Below the pieces are notes generated by a model. That model searched no databases, had not been told where the DNA came from, and was given only the letters and a program-made list of their open reading frames with translations. 64,000 nt of DNA, from NCBI RefSeq assembly GCF_900119075.1, contig NZ_FPIP01000007.1:1-64000 (forward strand), given 5' to 3'. Source of the DNA: Ruminococcus flavefaciens (GTDB lineage: Bacteria; Bacillota; Clostridia; Oscillospirales; Ruminococcaceae). Shown in pieces: positions 18,058 through 25,839 of the stretch (within the stretch, counting starts at the first letter, position 1; each line of letters starts with the position of its first letter). Both the position numbers and the translations under genes were made by a program.

Positions 18058-19233
18058 TTATTTATCCTCCTTGTTTTCATCGGACTTTTCGTCCTCTGTG
18101 TCATCATCTTTATTTTCAGAAGCCTCCGCAGGTTTTGCAGGAGCTTCGTCATCATCGTCGTCGAAGTCGTCGTCATCATCGTCAAAGTCCAGCTCTGACT
18201 CGTCGAAATCATCGTCATCATCGTTAAGTATATCCAGCTCGTCGTCGTCAATGCCGTCTATTTTGGCGTCCTCGTGGGAGATACCCATTTTCTTGCGGCG
18301 TGACTCCTCGATGAGGTGGTGCGATTCTTCTGTATTCACATAGAGCGGCATACACTCGGGATCGCGCTTTTTCTTGGAGAAGAGCACTATCTGGAGTATC
18401 ACTGAGGCTACGAAGATAACTGCCGAAAGAGCCTGCGAGATACGGATATTGCCCAGCATAAGGCTGTCTGTGCGGAGCCCCTCAACTACAAAGCGCTCAG
18501 CGCCGTACCATGCAAGGTACATGAGGAATATCTGTCCGTCGTACTTTCTGCGCTTTGACCAGAATGAGAGTATCACAAATCCAAGCAGACACCATACTGA
18601 TTCGTAGAAGAAGCAGGGGTGAACGGGCTTTTCCCAGAGCATATTGAGACCGTTGTTGTACATATCTCCGCCCATTTGCATACCGTCGCTGATAGTGCGC
18701 TGGATAGTACCGCCAGTCATGCCGAGGAAGAAGTCGGTATTCGTACCGAATGCCTCCTGATTGAAGAAGTTGCCCCAGCGTCCGATGCCTTGTCCGATGA
18801 GAAAACCAAGTGCCGTGATATCAAGCATTGGGAGCATTTTGACCTTGCGTATCTTGCATATGGTAAGACCGACAAGCAGGGCTCCTATGATACCGCCGTA
18901 AATGGCGAGACCGCCCTGACGGGTGTTGATGATAGCTTTCCAGTCGCCCTTGTATTCGTCCCAGCGCATGAGCACGTAGTATATGCGCGCACCGATGATA
19001 CCGCCGATAACTCCGCCGATAATGGCGTCAACAGTTCTGTCGGAGTCAAGTCCGAAGCGCTTCATTCTTGGAAGAGCGTAGATAAGTGCAAGGATAAGTC
19101 CGAGTGTGATGATTATTCCGTACCACTGGATATCAAAGCCGAATACCGAGAATGCGGTAGGATCAATAATGAATTTCCAGCCAAGTTCGGGAAATTGTAT
19201 TTCGTGTGGTTCTAATAGTGTTTCTGTGGACAT
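18058..19233 (-). CDS. lgt: prolipoprotein diacylglyceryl transferase with Asp-rich tail
   Basis: This 391-residue polytopic membrane enzyme transfers diacylglycerol to the lipobox cysteine of prolipoproteins. Family marks: [16 protein letters not shown], the signature [15 protein letters not shown], and [15 protein letters not shown]. The catalytic core ends near residue 290. It is followed by about 95 extra residues that are mostly Asp, Glu and Ser, with long runs of Asp (about 325-365) and a Lys/Glu/Asp end. Typical Lgt proteins stop near 260-300 residues. The tail should be cytosolic and disordered; its role is unknown. It sits between the M16 pair and folD with 2-4 bp gaps. Confidence 0.93.
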   Translation of the reverse strand: MSTETLLEPHEIQFPELGWKFIIDPTAFSVFGFDIQWYGIIITLGLILALIYALPRMKRFGLDSDRTVDAIIGGVIGGIIGARIYYVLMRWDEYKGDWKAIINTRQGGLAIYGGIIGALLVGLTICKIRKVKMLPMLDITALGFLIGQGIGRWGNFFNQEAFGTNTDFFLGMTGGTIQRTISDGMQMGGDMYNNGLNMLWEKPVHPCFFYESVWCLLGFVILSFWSKRRKYDGQIFLMYLAWYGAERFVVEGLRTDSLMLGNIRISQALSAVIFVASVILQIVLFSKKKRDPECMPLYVNTEESHHLIEESRRKKMGISHEDAKIDGIDDDELDILNDDDDDFDESELDFDDDDDDFDDDDDEAPAKPAEASENKDDDTEDEKSDENKEDK

Positions 19234-19237
19234 TTGG

Positions 19238-20518
19238 TCAATCCTCCGTTTCTATTACTGACAGAACACATCTGTCACGGCGCAGCTGACTGCGCATAAA
19301 ATCAATAACATCGCCGCAGGTGAGCTCCGACATTATGCTGATAGAGTCATAAGGTGAGACGTTCTCCATATAGGCGTTGAGCATAAGGCTTGCAACAGCC
19401 TCGACGTTGTTGAGCTCGCGGACCATTATGCCGTAGGCGGACTTCTTTACGCGCTGGAAGTCCTTTTCGTTTATGCCCTCGGCAATAAGGCGGTCTATCT
19501 CGGCGAATACAGCCTCGCGGATAAGCTCGGGCTTTTCGGCTTCGCCCGAGAATATCAGGGTGAAGTAGCCGTCACCGTAGAATACCTCGCAGTTGAAGGT
19601 GGAGTTTATCACCTCGTCCTTGAGGAGCCGCTCGCACATAGGCAGTGCAGGATCGGTGAGCAGTGACGATACTATAGAAGCCGCTGAAACAGCTTTGAGA
19701 CGGTCGATACCGCTTCTCGGAGCGCATTTGTAGCCGAGATTGAAGATAGAAGCGCCCACGGGCTGTTTTTCCCGCGTTTCAGCTTCGACTATCTCATCGG
19801 GCTCGGGCGGAAATACTGATTCCAGTCCCTTGTCCGCGCAGGGCTTCAGATATTCGTCGCATATCTCAAGCACCTTGTCCGCACTGATGTTTCCTGCAAT
19901 GGAAAGCACCATGTTATTGAGGTTATAGAATGTGTCGTAGCACTTGTACAGGAGGTCAGCGTCTATCTTTGCGATACTCTCCACAGTGCCTGCGATGTCT
20001 ATTTTAACGGGGTGGGCGTGGTACATAGCTCTCAGCATATTGAAGAACACGCGCCATTCGGGATTATCGTTGGTCATTTTTATCTCCTGACCGATGATAC
20101 CCATTTCCTTGTCCACGTTTTCCTTGGTGAAGTAGGGCTTCTGGACGAAATCCAGCAGTATTTTCAGATTCTCCTCATAATTTTGGGAGCAGTTGAAAAG
20201 ATAGCAGGTCTTGTCGAATGAGGTATAGGCGTTGCCCGAAGCTCCTGTTTTTGCGTAGAGCTCAAAAACTCCGCAGTCCTCGTTCTCGAAGAGCTTGTGC
20301 TCCAGAAAATGGGCGATACCCTCGGGAACAACGGTATAATCGCTGTCAGCGGCAGTCTTGAACATAGTGTTCACCGAGCCGTATTTTGTGCCGAAGAGGG
20401 CTTCAACGCCGCTGAATCCGTTCATTTCGCAGATATAGATATCAAGTCCGCTGGAGTGCTTTACGTGGATACAGCTGTCGCCTGTACGGGCGCTGGTGAG
20501 AATTTCCTTTTTCATCAT
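19238..20518 (-). CDS. M16-family zinc peptidase, active-type subunit (YfmH-like)
   Basis: This 426-residue protein carries the inverted zinc motif HFLEH (H70, E73, H74) followed by KLFENED, and a downstream Glu in GIIGQEIKM that fits the third ligand. This is the catalytic partner of two-gene M16 sets in Firmicutes. There is no signal peptide, so it should be cytosolic. It overlaps the preceding M16 gene by 4 bp (ATGA), which favours equal synthesis of a heterodimer. The substrate is unknown. Confidence 0.85.
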   Translation of the reverse strand: MMKKEILTSARTGDSCIHVKHSSGLDIYICEMNGFSGVEALFGTKYGSVNTMFKTAADSDYTVVPEGIAHFLEHKLFENEDCGVFELYAKTGASGNAYTSFDKTCYLFNCSQNYEENLKILLDFVQKPYFTKENVDKEMGIIGQEIKMTNDNPEWRVFFNMLRAMYHAHPVKIDIAGTVESIAKIDADLLYKCYDTFYNLNNMVLSIAGNISADKVLEICDEYLKPCADKGLESVFPPEPDEIVEAETREKQPVGASIFNLGYKCAPRSGIDRLKAVSAASIVSSLLTDPALPMCERLLKDEVINSTFNCEVFYGDGYFTLIFSGEAEKPELIREAVFAEIDRLIAEGINEKDFQRVKKSAYGIMVRELNNVEAVASLMLNAYMENVSPYDSISIMSELTCGDVIDFMRSQLRRDRCVLSVIETED

Positions 20519-21780
20519 TCCTGCACCTCCTTGTTGAGCATGAGGTAGATACTGTCAAGCTTCAGCGATTTTGCGGCTTCGACCATTCTTTCCTTGGTCA
20601 CGCCGCGGAATCTGTTGAAGTGCTCCTCGGGGGTGTAGTAGTCGTTCTCGAAGAAGCAGTCCGCATACCATGTGATGTACGATGTGGGAGTGTCGCCCAC
20701 CTGCGAAACTGCGTTATCCAGAGCCATAAGAGAGCCCTGTATCTCCATATCGGAGATATTGCCCTTCTTTATCTCTTCAAGCTGAGCAAGTATCTCAGCC
20801 TTGGCCTTTTCGATGTTCTTTCTCTCCACGCCGCAGTCAACGAAGAACGCTCCCTTTATGGAGATAGAGCGGCTTGTACAGTAGTAGCAAAGGCTCAGCT
20901 TTTCGCGGACGTTTAGGAAAAGCTTGGAGAATGGCAGCTCACCCAAGATTATGCTGACCATTTTCAGAGCGTATCTGTCGTCGGAATCGGTCTTGAAGTT
21001 CAGCACAGCCTTGCACTGGTTGACGTCGTATTCCTCTGAAACAGTCTCCACCTCTGCTTTGAGGGGACTGTGACTGCGAATGCTGACATCTTTGGGAGCT
21101 CTTTCTATCTCAGCGAAGCTCTCGCGGAACATATCCGCAAACTTGTTATCCTCGTCGGGGGATACGAGATATATCTCTATTTTAGCGGTTTTCAGCAGCT
21201 CCTGATATGCTGCGAAGGCTTCCTCGGCTGTTGAGGAGAGGACAGCCTCCTTTGAGCCGTATTCCATAATTGCAGCAGGCTCGCCGCGGTAGGCTGTCTG
21301 GACAGCTCTTGTTATGGCGTAGCCGCGCTTCTGGTTGAATTCCGCGTTTATATTGTCAAGGAGGTCCTTTTTGACCATTGCAAAGGATTCGCTGTCGTAT
21401 GCTCCGTCCCTTACATTGGGAGCGAAAAGGCAGTCGTGAACGATAGATACCATTTCTCCGCTGATATCCTCGCCGTCGATAGCGTATTTGTCGTCCAGCC
21501 ACGAAGCGCTGAGACCGAGTATCTGTGCGTCGCCCTTTTTCTTGGCTATAGAGCCTACAGAAGCGCCGTAAAGCTCCGAGAGCTTTTCGCTCATGGCTGC
21601 ATAGGTGGGGTATCTGCTGTTTGATACTGCCAGCACTCCTGTGCCGAGATTATTGAGAGCGGCGGTCTTTTCGTCCGACTCTGTCAGAAAGTATACCGCA
21701 AGGACGCAGGATTTGAATTTGCTGTCCACCATGGACGTGAAGCCTATTCCCTTGCCAAGCTCTGACCTTTTGTATATCAT
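20515..21780 (-). CDS. M16-family peptidase-like protein, non-catalytic subunit (YfmF-like)
   Basis: This 421-residue protein has the M16 fold but no HxxEH motif at the N-terminus. Blocks such as LGTGVLAVSNSRYPTYAAMS and LPFSKLFLNVREKLSLCYYC match the inactive partner of M16 pairs, where the R/Y near the C-terminus binds substrate. The start is set at ATG 21780 (MIYKRSELGKG) with GGAG upstream. An upstream ATG at 21834 lies only about 3 nt after the likely transcription start. First gene of the operon with the active M16 subunit, lgt and folD. Confidence 0.82.
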   Translation of the reverse strand: MIYKRSELGKGIGFTSMVDSKFKSCVLAVYFLTESDEKTAALNNLGTGVLAVSNSRYPTYAAMSEKLSELYGASVGSIAKKKGDAQILGLSASWLDDKYAIDGEDISGEMVSIVHDCLFAPNVRDGAYDSESFAMVKKDLLDNINAEFNQKRGYAITRAVQTAYRGEPAAIMEYGSKEAVLSSTAEEAFAAYQELLKTAKIEIYLVSPDEDNKFADMFRESFAEIERAPKDVSIRSHSPLKAEVETVSEEYDVNQCKAVLNFKTDSDDRYALKMVSIILGELPFSKLFLNVREKLSLCYYCTSRSISIKGAFFVDCGVERKNIEKAKAEILAQLEEIKKGNISDMEIQGSLMALDNAVSQVGDTPTSYITWYADCFFENDYYTPEEHFNRFRGVTKERMVEAAKSLKLDSIYLMLNKEVQE

Positions 21781-21843
21781 ATGGCTTGTACTCCAATCAT
21801 AAAACTGGTGCATGAACCTTGTACAGTTCTGCATATATAGTCT

Positions 21844-21852
21844 ATTATATCA
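21844..21852 (-). promoter_or_regulatory. extended -10 promoter of the M16-lgt-folD operon
   Basis: Minus strand TG-A-TATAAT, an extended -10 element. No good -35 is present at 17 bp. The expected start is near 21837, giving a leader of about 57 nt to the ATG at 21780. Confidence 0.6.
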
Positions 21853-21916
21853 CAGTTGAGAATAAATTACCATAGTATTTTTGAATTTTTTTCAATAATT
21901 TAGATAGTAGAGCTAA

Positions 21917-21940
21917 GTAGGGGCGGATATTATCCGCCCG
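21917..21940. repeat. TGTAGGGG-type palindromic module
   Basis: GTAGG plus the palindrome GGGCGGATATTATCCGCCC, followed by AGTTAGCTTTAGAGCTAAG. Identical palindrome to 10628-10651. Confidence 0.78.
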
Positions 21941-22051
21941 AGCCCTCAGCAGTTAGCTTTAGAGCTAAGAACTAAGATTATATGTGGCACACATTATACA
22001 ATATCATTATATGTATAAAGAGAGCAATTCTAAAATTAAACATAAAAATAC

Positions 22052-22081
22052 TTGATTTTTATTGCATAAAAGTGGTATAAT
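22052..22081 (+). promoter_or_regulatory. promoter of the RING-like membrane protein gene
   Basis: -35 TTGATT (22052-22057), 18-bp spacer, -10 TATAAT (22076-22081). Confidence 0.65.
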
Positions 22082-22122
22082 ATACTTTAAGATTTGTAAT
22101 CATTTAAAAAGGGGGCTGAGAA

Positions 22123-23091
22123 ATGGATTATATCGGAGAGATATGTCCCGTATGCGGTAAAAGCTTTACTGCTGATGATGATATAGTTGTGTGTCCCGAC
22201 TGCGGTACTCCGCACCATAGGGAATGCTATAAAACAGAGAATAAATGCGCCAATGCAGCCTTGCACGGAACAGGCGAAAAATGGAAGCGCAGCAAGCACG
22301 ACGAGAAGCTGTACAAGATATGTCCGGTATGCAGATTCCCCAACAGGGCTGCGGACGAGACCTGTCAGCGCTGCGGCAGCGACCTTGCCGAAGCTACCAG
22401 TGATCCCTTTGAGAAAGCAGGGGAGAACGGTGAGCAGCCTCGCGATCCGTTTTCTGCATACAGCCGTGAGGAGCTTTTCGATCCTATAAAGTATCTCGGC
22501 TATGATCCCAACGAGGACATGGGCGGAGTTACCATTAAGGACGTTTCGGACTTCGTAGGTCCGAGCACTATATACTATGTGCCGAAGTTCAAGCAGATGC
22601 AGGAGAGCGGCGCAAGACCGTCCTTCAATCTGTTCAGTCTGGTATTCCCGTCACTGTTCTTCGCAAACAGAAAGATGTGGGGCTGGGCTATACTTGCTGC
22701 AATACTGGGCATAATTTTCAATCTTCCTGCAAATCTCCTTATGTATATCGAGGAGTACCCAAAGGATATCGCAGGCTTTATTGCCGATAAGCAGGATCTG
22801 TTAAAGACCATGAACGAGGTCTTTATGATAGCAGATATGGGAATAAGGGCTCTGTCGTGTTTATTTGCCAACTGGCTGTATTTCAGGTTTGCCATGCGTT
22901 CGGTGAAAAGGCTAAAGCACAATGGTGCCGAAAGCGCCCGAATAAAGTCCGTAGGCGGCGTAAAGCCCTTGAATATGGTGCTGATACTGCTGATAAAGTA
23001 CGGAATAGGACTTGTTGCGATAATGTCGCTGTATGTTTTGTTTACAATGGTTACTACGATAAACGATTTCAGCACTCTTTGTCTGTGGTAA
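22123..23091 (+). CDS. prokaryotic RING-finger/zinc-ribbon membrane protein with DUF2628-like region
   Basis: This is a 322-residue protein. The N-terminus has a RING-like Cys/His cluster (CPVCGKSF...VVCPDCGTPHHRECY, about 8-37) that fits the Prok-RING_1 family. A second Cys4 ribbon follows (CPVCRFPNR...CQRCG, about 67-86), then an acidic linker. The C-terminal half has four hydrophobic segments with FNLFSLVFPSLFFANRKMWGWA, a DUF2628-like pattern. It is likely a membrane protein with a cytosolic zinc domain; ubiquitin-like activity should not be assumed. A strong AAAGGGGG site precedes the ATG. The lipoprotein gene follows 83 bp later on the same strand. Confidence 0.72.
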   Translation: MDYIGEICPVCGKSFTADDDIVVCPDCGTPHHRECYKTENKCANAALHGTGEKWKRSKHDEKLYKICPVCRFPNRAADETCQRCGSDLAEATSDPFEKAGENGEQPRDPFSAYSREELFDPIKYLGYDPNEDMGGVTIKDVSDFVGPSTIYYVPKFKQMQESGARPSFNLFSLVFPSLFFANRKMWGWAILAAILGIIFNLPANLLMYIEEYPKDIAGFIADKQDLLKTMNEVFMIADMGIRALSCLFANWLYFRFAMRSVKRLKHNGAESARIKSVGGVKPLNMVLILLIKYGIGLVAIMSLYVLFTMVTTINDFSTLCLW

Positions 23092-23174
23092 AGCCTGAGT
23101 ATAACAAAATAAGGGGAATGTCGGGCATTGCTGCGGAAAAGTCTGCTTTTACTGTGTAACAGGGGGGATCACGA

Positions 23175-23708
23175 TTGAAGCTCAGAAAGGCATTGCTTCT
23201 GATAATGCCGTTTATGCTGCTGTTGCTGTACAGCTGCGGTTTACAGGACTATCCTACGTATACCTATGAGCTCAGCAACGGGCTCGGTGAAAAATATCTG
23301 GTGAATTACTGCGAACAGACCAATTATCCCGATAATATCACCAGAATAAAGGTTTTCAAGGAAAAACACAAGGTAAGCGATTTTGAGGGCGGAGCCTATT
23401 CGGGCTGCGATTCATATATACCGTCGCAGGTAATGCTGATATGCAGCAGTGACGGCGTGGATTATTACTATATCCGCTCTCAGTTCGGAGAATATATTGC
23501 AGCTGACGGTCTTGCGGACCTGAAGATGAACTTCAACATGATGTCCATAAGCCGCGATGTTTCGGAGCTCAAGGATACCGAGAAGCATACATATTCAAAG
23601 CTTGCAGGACTTATCCGCGGCGCAGTATCGGCTGATGCGGCAAAAAAGCGCTTTTCGGACTGCGGCTACAGCTCCGACAGCTTTATGGCATTTTACAATT
23701 ATGAATGA
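23175..23708 (+). CDS. predicted lipoprotein of unknown function
   Basis: This is a 177-residue protein starting at TTG 23175 behind AGGGGGG. The hydrophobic signal ends in the lipobox LYSC, with Cys21 as the lipid-modified residue, so Lgt and signal peptidase II should process it. The mature part is Tyr-rich with no domain I recognise. It probably shares a transcript with the RING-like gene and is closed by the terminator at 23712. Confidence 0.72.
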   Translation: MKLRKALLLIMPFMLLLLYSCGLQDYPTYTYELSNGLGEKYLVNYCEQTNYPDNITRIKVFKEKHKVSDFEGGAYSGCDSYIPSQVMLICSSDGVDYYYIRSQFGEYIAADGLADLKMNFNMMSISRDVSELKDTEKHTYSKLAGLIRGAVSADAAKKRFSDCGYSSDSFMAFYNYE

Positions 23709-23711
23709 AAA

Positions 23712-23736
23712 AGCTCCTCATCTGAGGAGTTTTTTT
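23712..23736 (+). terminator. terminator after the lipoprotein gene
   Basis: Stem CTCCTCA/TGAGGAG with a 2-nt gap, then TTTTTTT. Confidence 0.8.
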
Positions 23737-23749
23737 ACTGTCAGTACGC

Positions 23750-23779
23750 AAAAAACTGAGCCCTGCAAAAGCAGGGCTC
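23750..23779 (-). terminator. terminator after the pilin-like gene
   Basis: Perfect stem GAGCCCTGC/GCAGGGCTC with a 4-nt loop, then AGTTTTTT on the minus strand. Confidence 0.85.
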
Positions 23780-23785
23780 GCTGTT

Positions 23786-24349
23786 TTAATTGTAGTCGGG
23801 CTGAGTATCGGGCCACAATCTGAACATAGGAGTATCATTGCTGCCGTCGCCTACCCAGATCTCAACTGATTCGTAGCTGTTGTTCTTAGCACAGATGAAC
23901 CAGCGGTTGAGTTCCTTGCCCTTATCGGATTGGGTGTACTTTACAGGAGTTCTCTCAGTTCCGAGGAAGTTATTGATAGCGTCCTCAAACAGCTGAGAAT
24001 CAGCACTTCCGTTTGACCATAACGGCTGATGGCTGCCTGTGTTCTTAGCACCGTCCTTTGAGCAGACCACATAAAGGTCATAGACCTCGCCTGTGCCGCC
24101 GTTTGGGATAGTGACCTGTCCTTTGTTGTCGTTGTTTTTGACAAAGGATTCCTGAGCATCCTCATTGTCGGCAAGAACAGCCATTACACCGGTGTAGATA
24201 GTATGTGCTGCTGAGATGTCGGATCTGCGCTTTGACTTTTTAACGTATCCGATGAGAGACGGAACGAGTATAGCTGCAAGCACGCCGATGATAGCGATAA
24301 CAACTATAAGCTCGATCAAGGTAAAACCCCGTTTTCTGTTTCCTGTCAT
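23786..24349 (-). CDS. type IV pilin-like / pseudopilin protein
   Basis: This is a 187-residue protein with a prepilin leader: short basic lead, then the cleavage motif RGFTLIELIVVIAIIGVLAA, where cutting after Gly leaves a methylated Phe and E5 for assembly. The rest is a soluble C-terminal domain ending WPDTQPDYN. The start at 24349 follows GGGGGG; the upstream ATG at 24370 lies ahead of that site. No prepilin peptidase, ATPase or other pilus gene is in the window, so its machinery must be elsewhere. A perfect consensus promoter lies upstream, so expression could be high. Confidence 0.85.
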   Translation of the reverse strand: MTGNRKRGFTLIELIVVIAIIGVLAAILVPSLIGYVKKSKRRSDISAAHTIYTGVMAVLADNEDAQESFVKNNDNKGQVTIPNGGTGEVYDLYVVCSKDGAKNTGSHQPLWSNGSADSQLFEDAINNFLGTERTPVKYTQSDKGKELNRWFICAKNNSYESVEIWVGDGSNDTPMFRLWPDTQPDYN

Positions 24350-24396
24350 AAAAAAGCCCCCCTTTATCATGATGAAGAAAACTAAGATTTTCCTAT

Positions 24397-24425
24397 ATTA
24401 TACGTTGTTTTTTTTGATTTGTCAA
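24397..24425 (-). promoter_or_regulatory. perfect-consensus SigA promoter of the pilin-like gene
   Basis: Minus strand: -35 TTGACA (24420-24425), 17-bp spacer, -10 TATAAT (24397-24402). Both hexamers match consensus at all positions. Confidence 0.88.
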
Positions 24426-24495
24426 TAGCTTATTCAAAGAAAATCATATAAATAATTATTTTTTTTGATTAATTTATACTTGTCGTAAAAAGCAC

Positions 24496-25713
24496 TTATT
24501 TTATAACAATTTTTTTGAAAGCTTTCTTGCCCTTGCGGACGATTGTCTCCCCGTCGAGGACTATCATTTCCTTGGGATCAGACTTCTTTTCGTCGTTGAC
24601 TGTGATGCCGCCCTGCTGTACAAGACGTCTTGCTTCTGATACTGAAGGAGCAAGCTCAGCCTTTACGAGAAGTGTGAGGAGTCCGATAGCGCCGTCTGTA
24701 AGGTCAGCGGAGTCTATCTCAGCTACAGGCATATTCTCGTTGTTTCCGCTGCCGCCGAAGAGAGCCTTTGCAGCTGCCTTAGCCTTTTCAGCCTCTTCCT
24801 CGCCGTGTACAAGCTTTGTGAGTTCGTATGCGAGAAGCTCCTTAGCTGCGTTGAACTGAGCGCCCTCCATAGTCTTTTCCATTTCCTCTATCTGCTCAAC
24901 AGGAACGAAAGTGAGCATCTTCAGGCACTTGATAACGTCGGCGTCGTCAACGTTTCTCCAGTACTGGAAGAACTCGTATGGAGTTGTCTTCGCAGGATCG
25001 AGCCATACTGCGCCCTTTTCGGTCTTGCCCATTTTCTTGCCCTCAGAGTTGAGGAGGAGAGTGATAGTCATAGCATAAGCGTCCTTGCCAAGCTTTCTTC
25101 TGATAAGCTCTGTACCGCCAAGCATATTTGCCCACTGGTCGTCGCCGCCGAACTGCATATTACAGCCGTATTTCTGGAAGAGCTCAAGGAAGTCGTAGCT
25201 CTGCATTATCATGTAGTTGAATTCGAGGAATGTAAGACCGCGCTCCATACGCTGCTTATAGCACTCATGTGAGAGCATACGGTTTACGCTGAAATGAGCT
25301 CCCACGTCGCGGAGAAGCTCTATGTAGTTCAGCTTCATGAGCCAGTCAGCGTTGTTTACGATGATAGCCTTGTCCTCAGAGAAGTCGATGAAGCGGCTCA
25401 TCTGCTTCTTGAAGCAGTCAACGTTGTGCTGGATAGTCTCGGGAGTCATCATTTTTCTCATATCGGTTTTTCCAGAAGGATCGCCTATCATGGCAGTACC
25501 GCCGCCGATGAGGACGATAGGCTTGTTGCCTGCCATCTGGAGTCTCTTCATAAGGCAGAGCGCCATGAAGTGACCAACGTGGAGAGAATCGGCTGTAGGA
25601 TCAAAGCCGATGTAGAAGGTAGCCTTGCCTGCATTGACAAGCTCCTCTATTTCCTTTTCGTCTGTGAGCTGCGCGAGGAGACCTCTGCGCTTGAGTTCTT
25701 CAAAAGTAGTCAT
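24496..25713 (-). CDS. tyrS: tyrosyl-tRNA synthetase
   Basis: This 405-residue class I synthetase joins Tyr to tRNA-Tyr. HVGH (45-48) is the HIGH motif inside [28 protein letters not shown] is the KMSKS loop. The C-terminus has an S4-like RNA-binding domain ([16 protein letters not shown]). The length suits the longer TyrRS subgroup. It lies 126 bp downstream of uvrA with no T-run terminator between, and is likely the last gene under the Tyr T-box at 29175-29408. No promoter or T-box is seen directly upstream. Confidence 0.95.
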   Translation of the reverse strand: MTTFEELKRRGLLAQLTDEKEIEELVNAGKATFYIGFDPTADSLHVGHFMALCLMKRLQMAGNKPIVLIGGGTAMIGDPSGKTDMRKMMTPETIQHNVDCFKKQMSRFIDFSEDKAIIVNNADWLMKLNYIELLRDVGAHFSVNRMLSHECYKQRMERGLTFLEFNYMIMQSYDFLELFQKYGCNMQFGGDDQWANMLGGTELIRRKLGKDAYAMTITLLLNSEGKKMGKTEKGAVWLDPAKTTPYEFFQYWRNVDDADVIKCLKMLTFVPVEQIEEMEKTMEGAQFNAAKELLAYELTKLVHGEEEAEKAKAAAKALFGGSGNNENMPVAEIDSADLTDGAIGLLTLLVKAELAPSVSEARRLVQQGGITVNDEKKSDPKEMIVLDGETIVRKGKKAFKKIVIK

Positions 25714-25839
25714 TATTTATTTCTCCTTTATATATTATCATTATTTAACTTGGATATGACGTTCAGCGAACGTTAAACGGATAAGCAATGAAAACGTCGG
25801 GCGTTTTCATGTATATCACGACCTTTCGGTGTAAATCGT

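Noticed and set aside
18071-18343. Ser-rich plus-strand frame
   Set aside because: It is the complement of the Asp codons in the Lgt tail.
25714-25839. Possible terminator or second T-box between uvrA and tyrS
   Set aside because: The small hairpins there (ACGTTC/GAACGT, TGAAAACG/CGTTTTCA) lack a following T-run and no T-box core is present.
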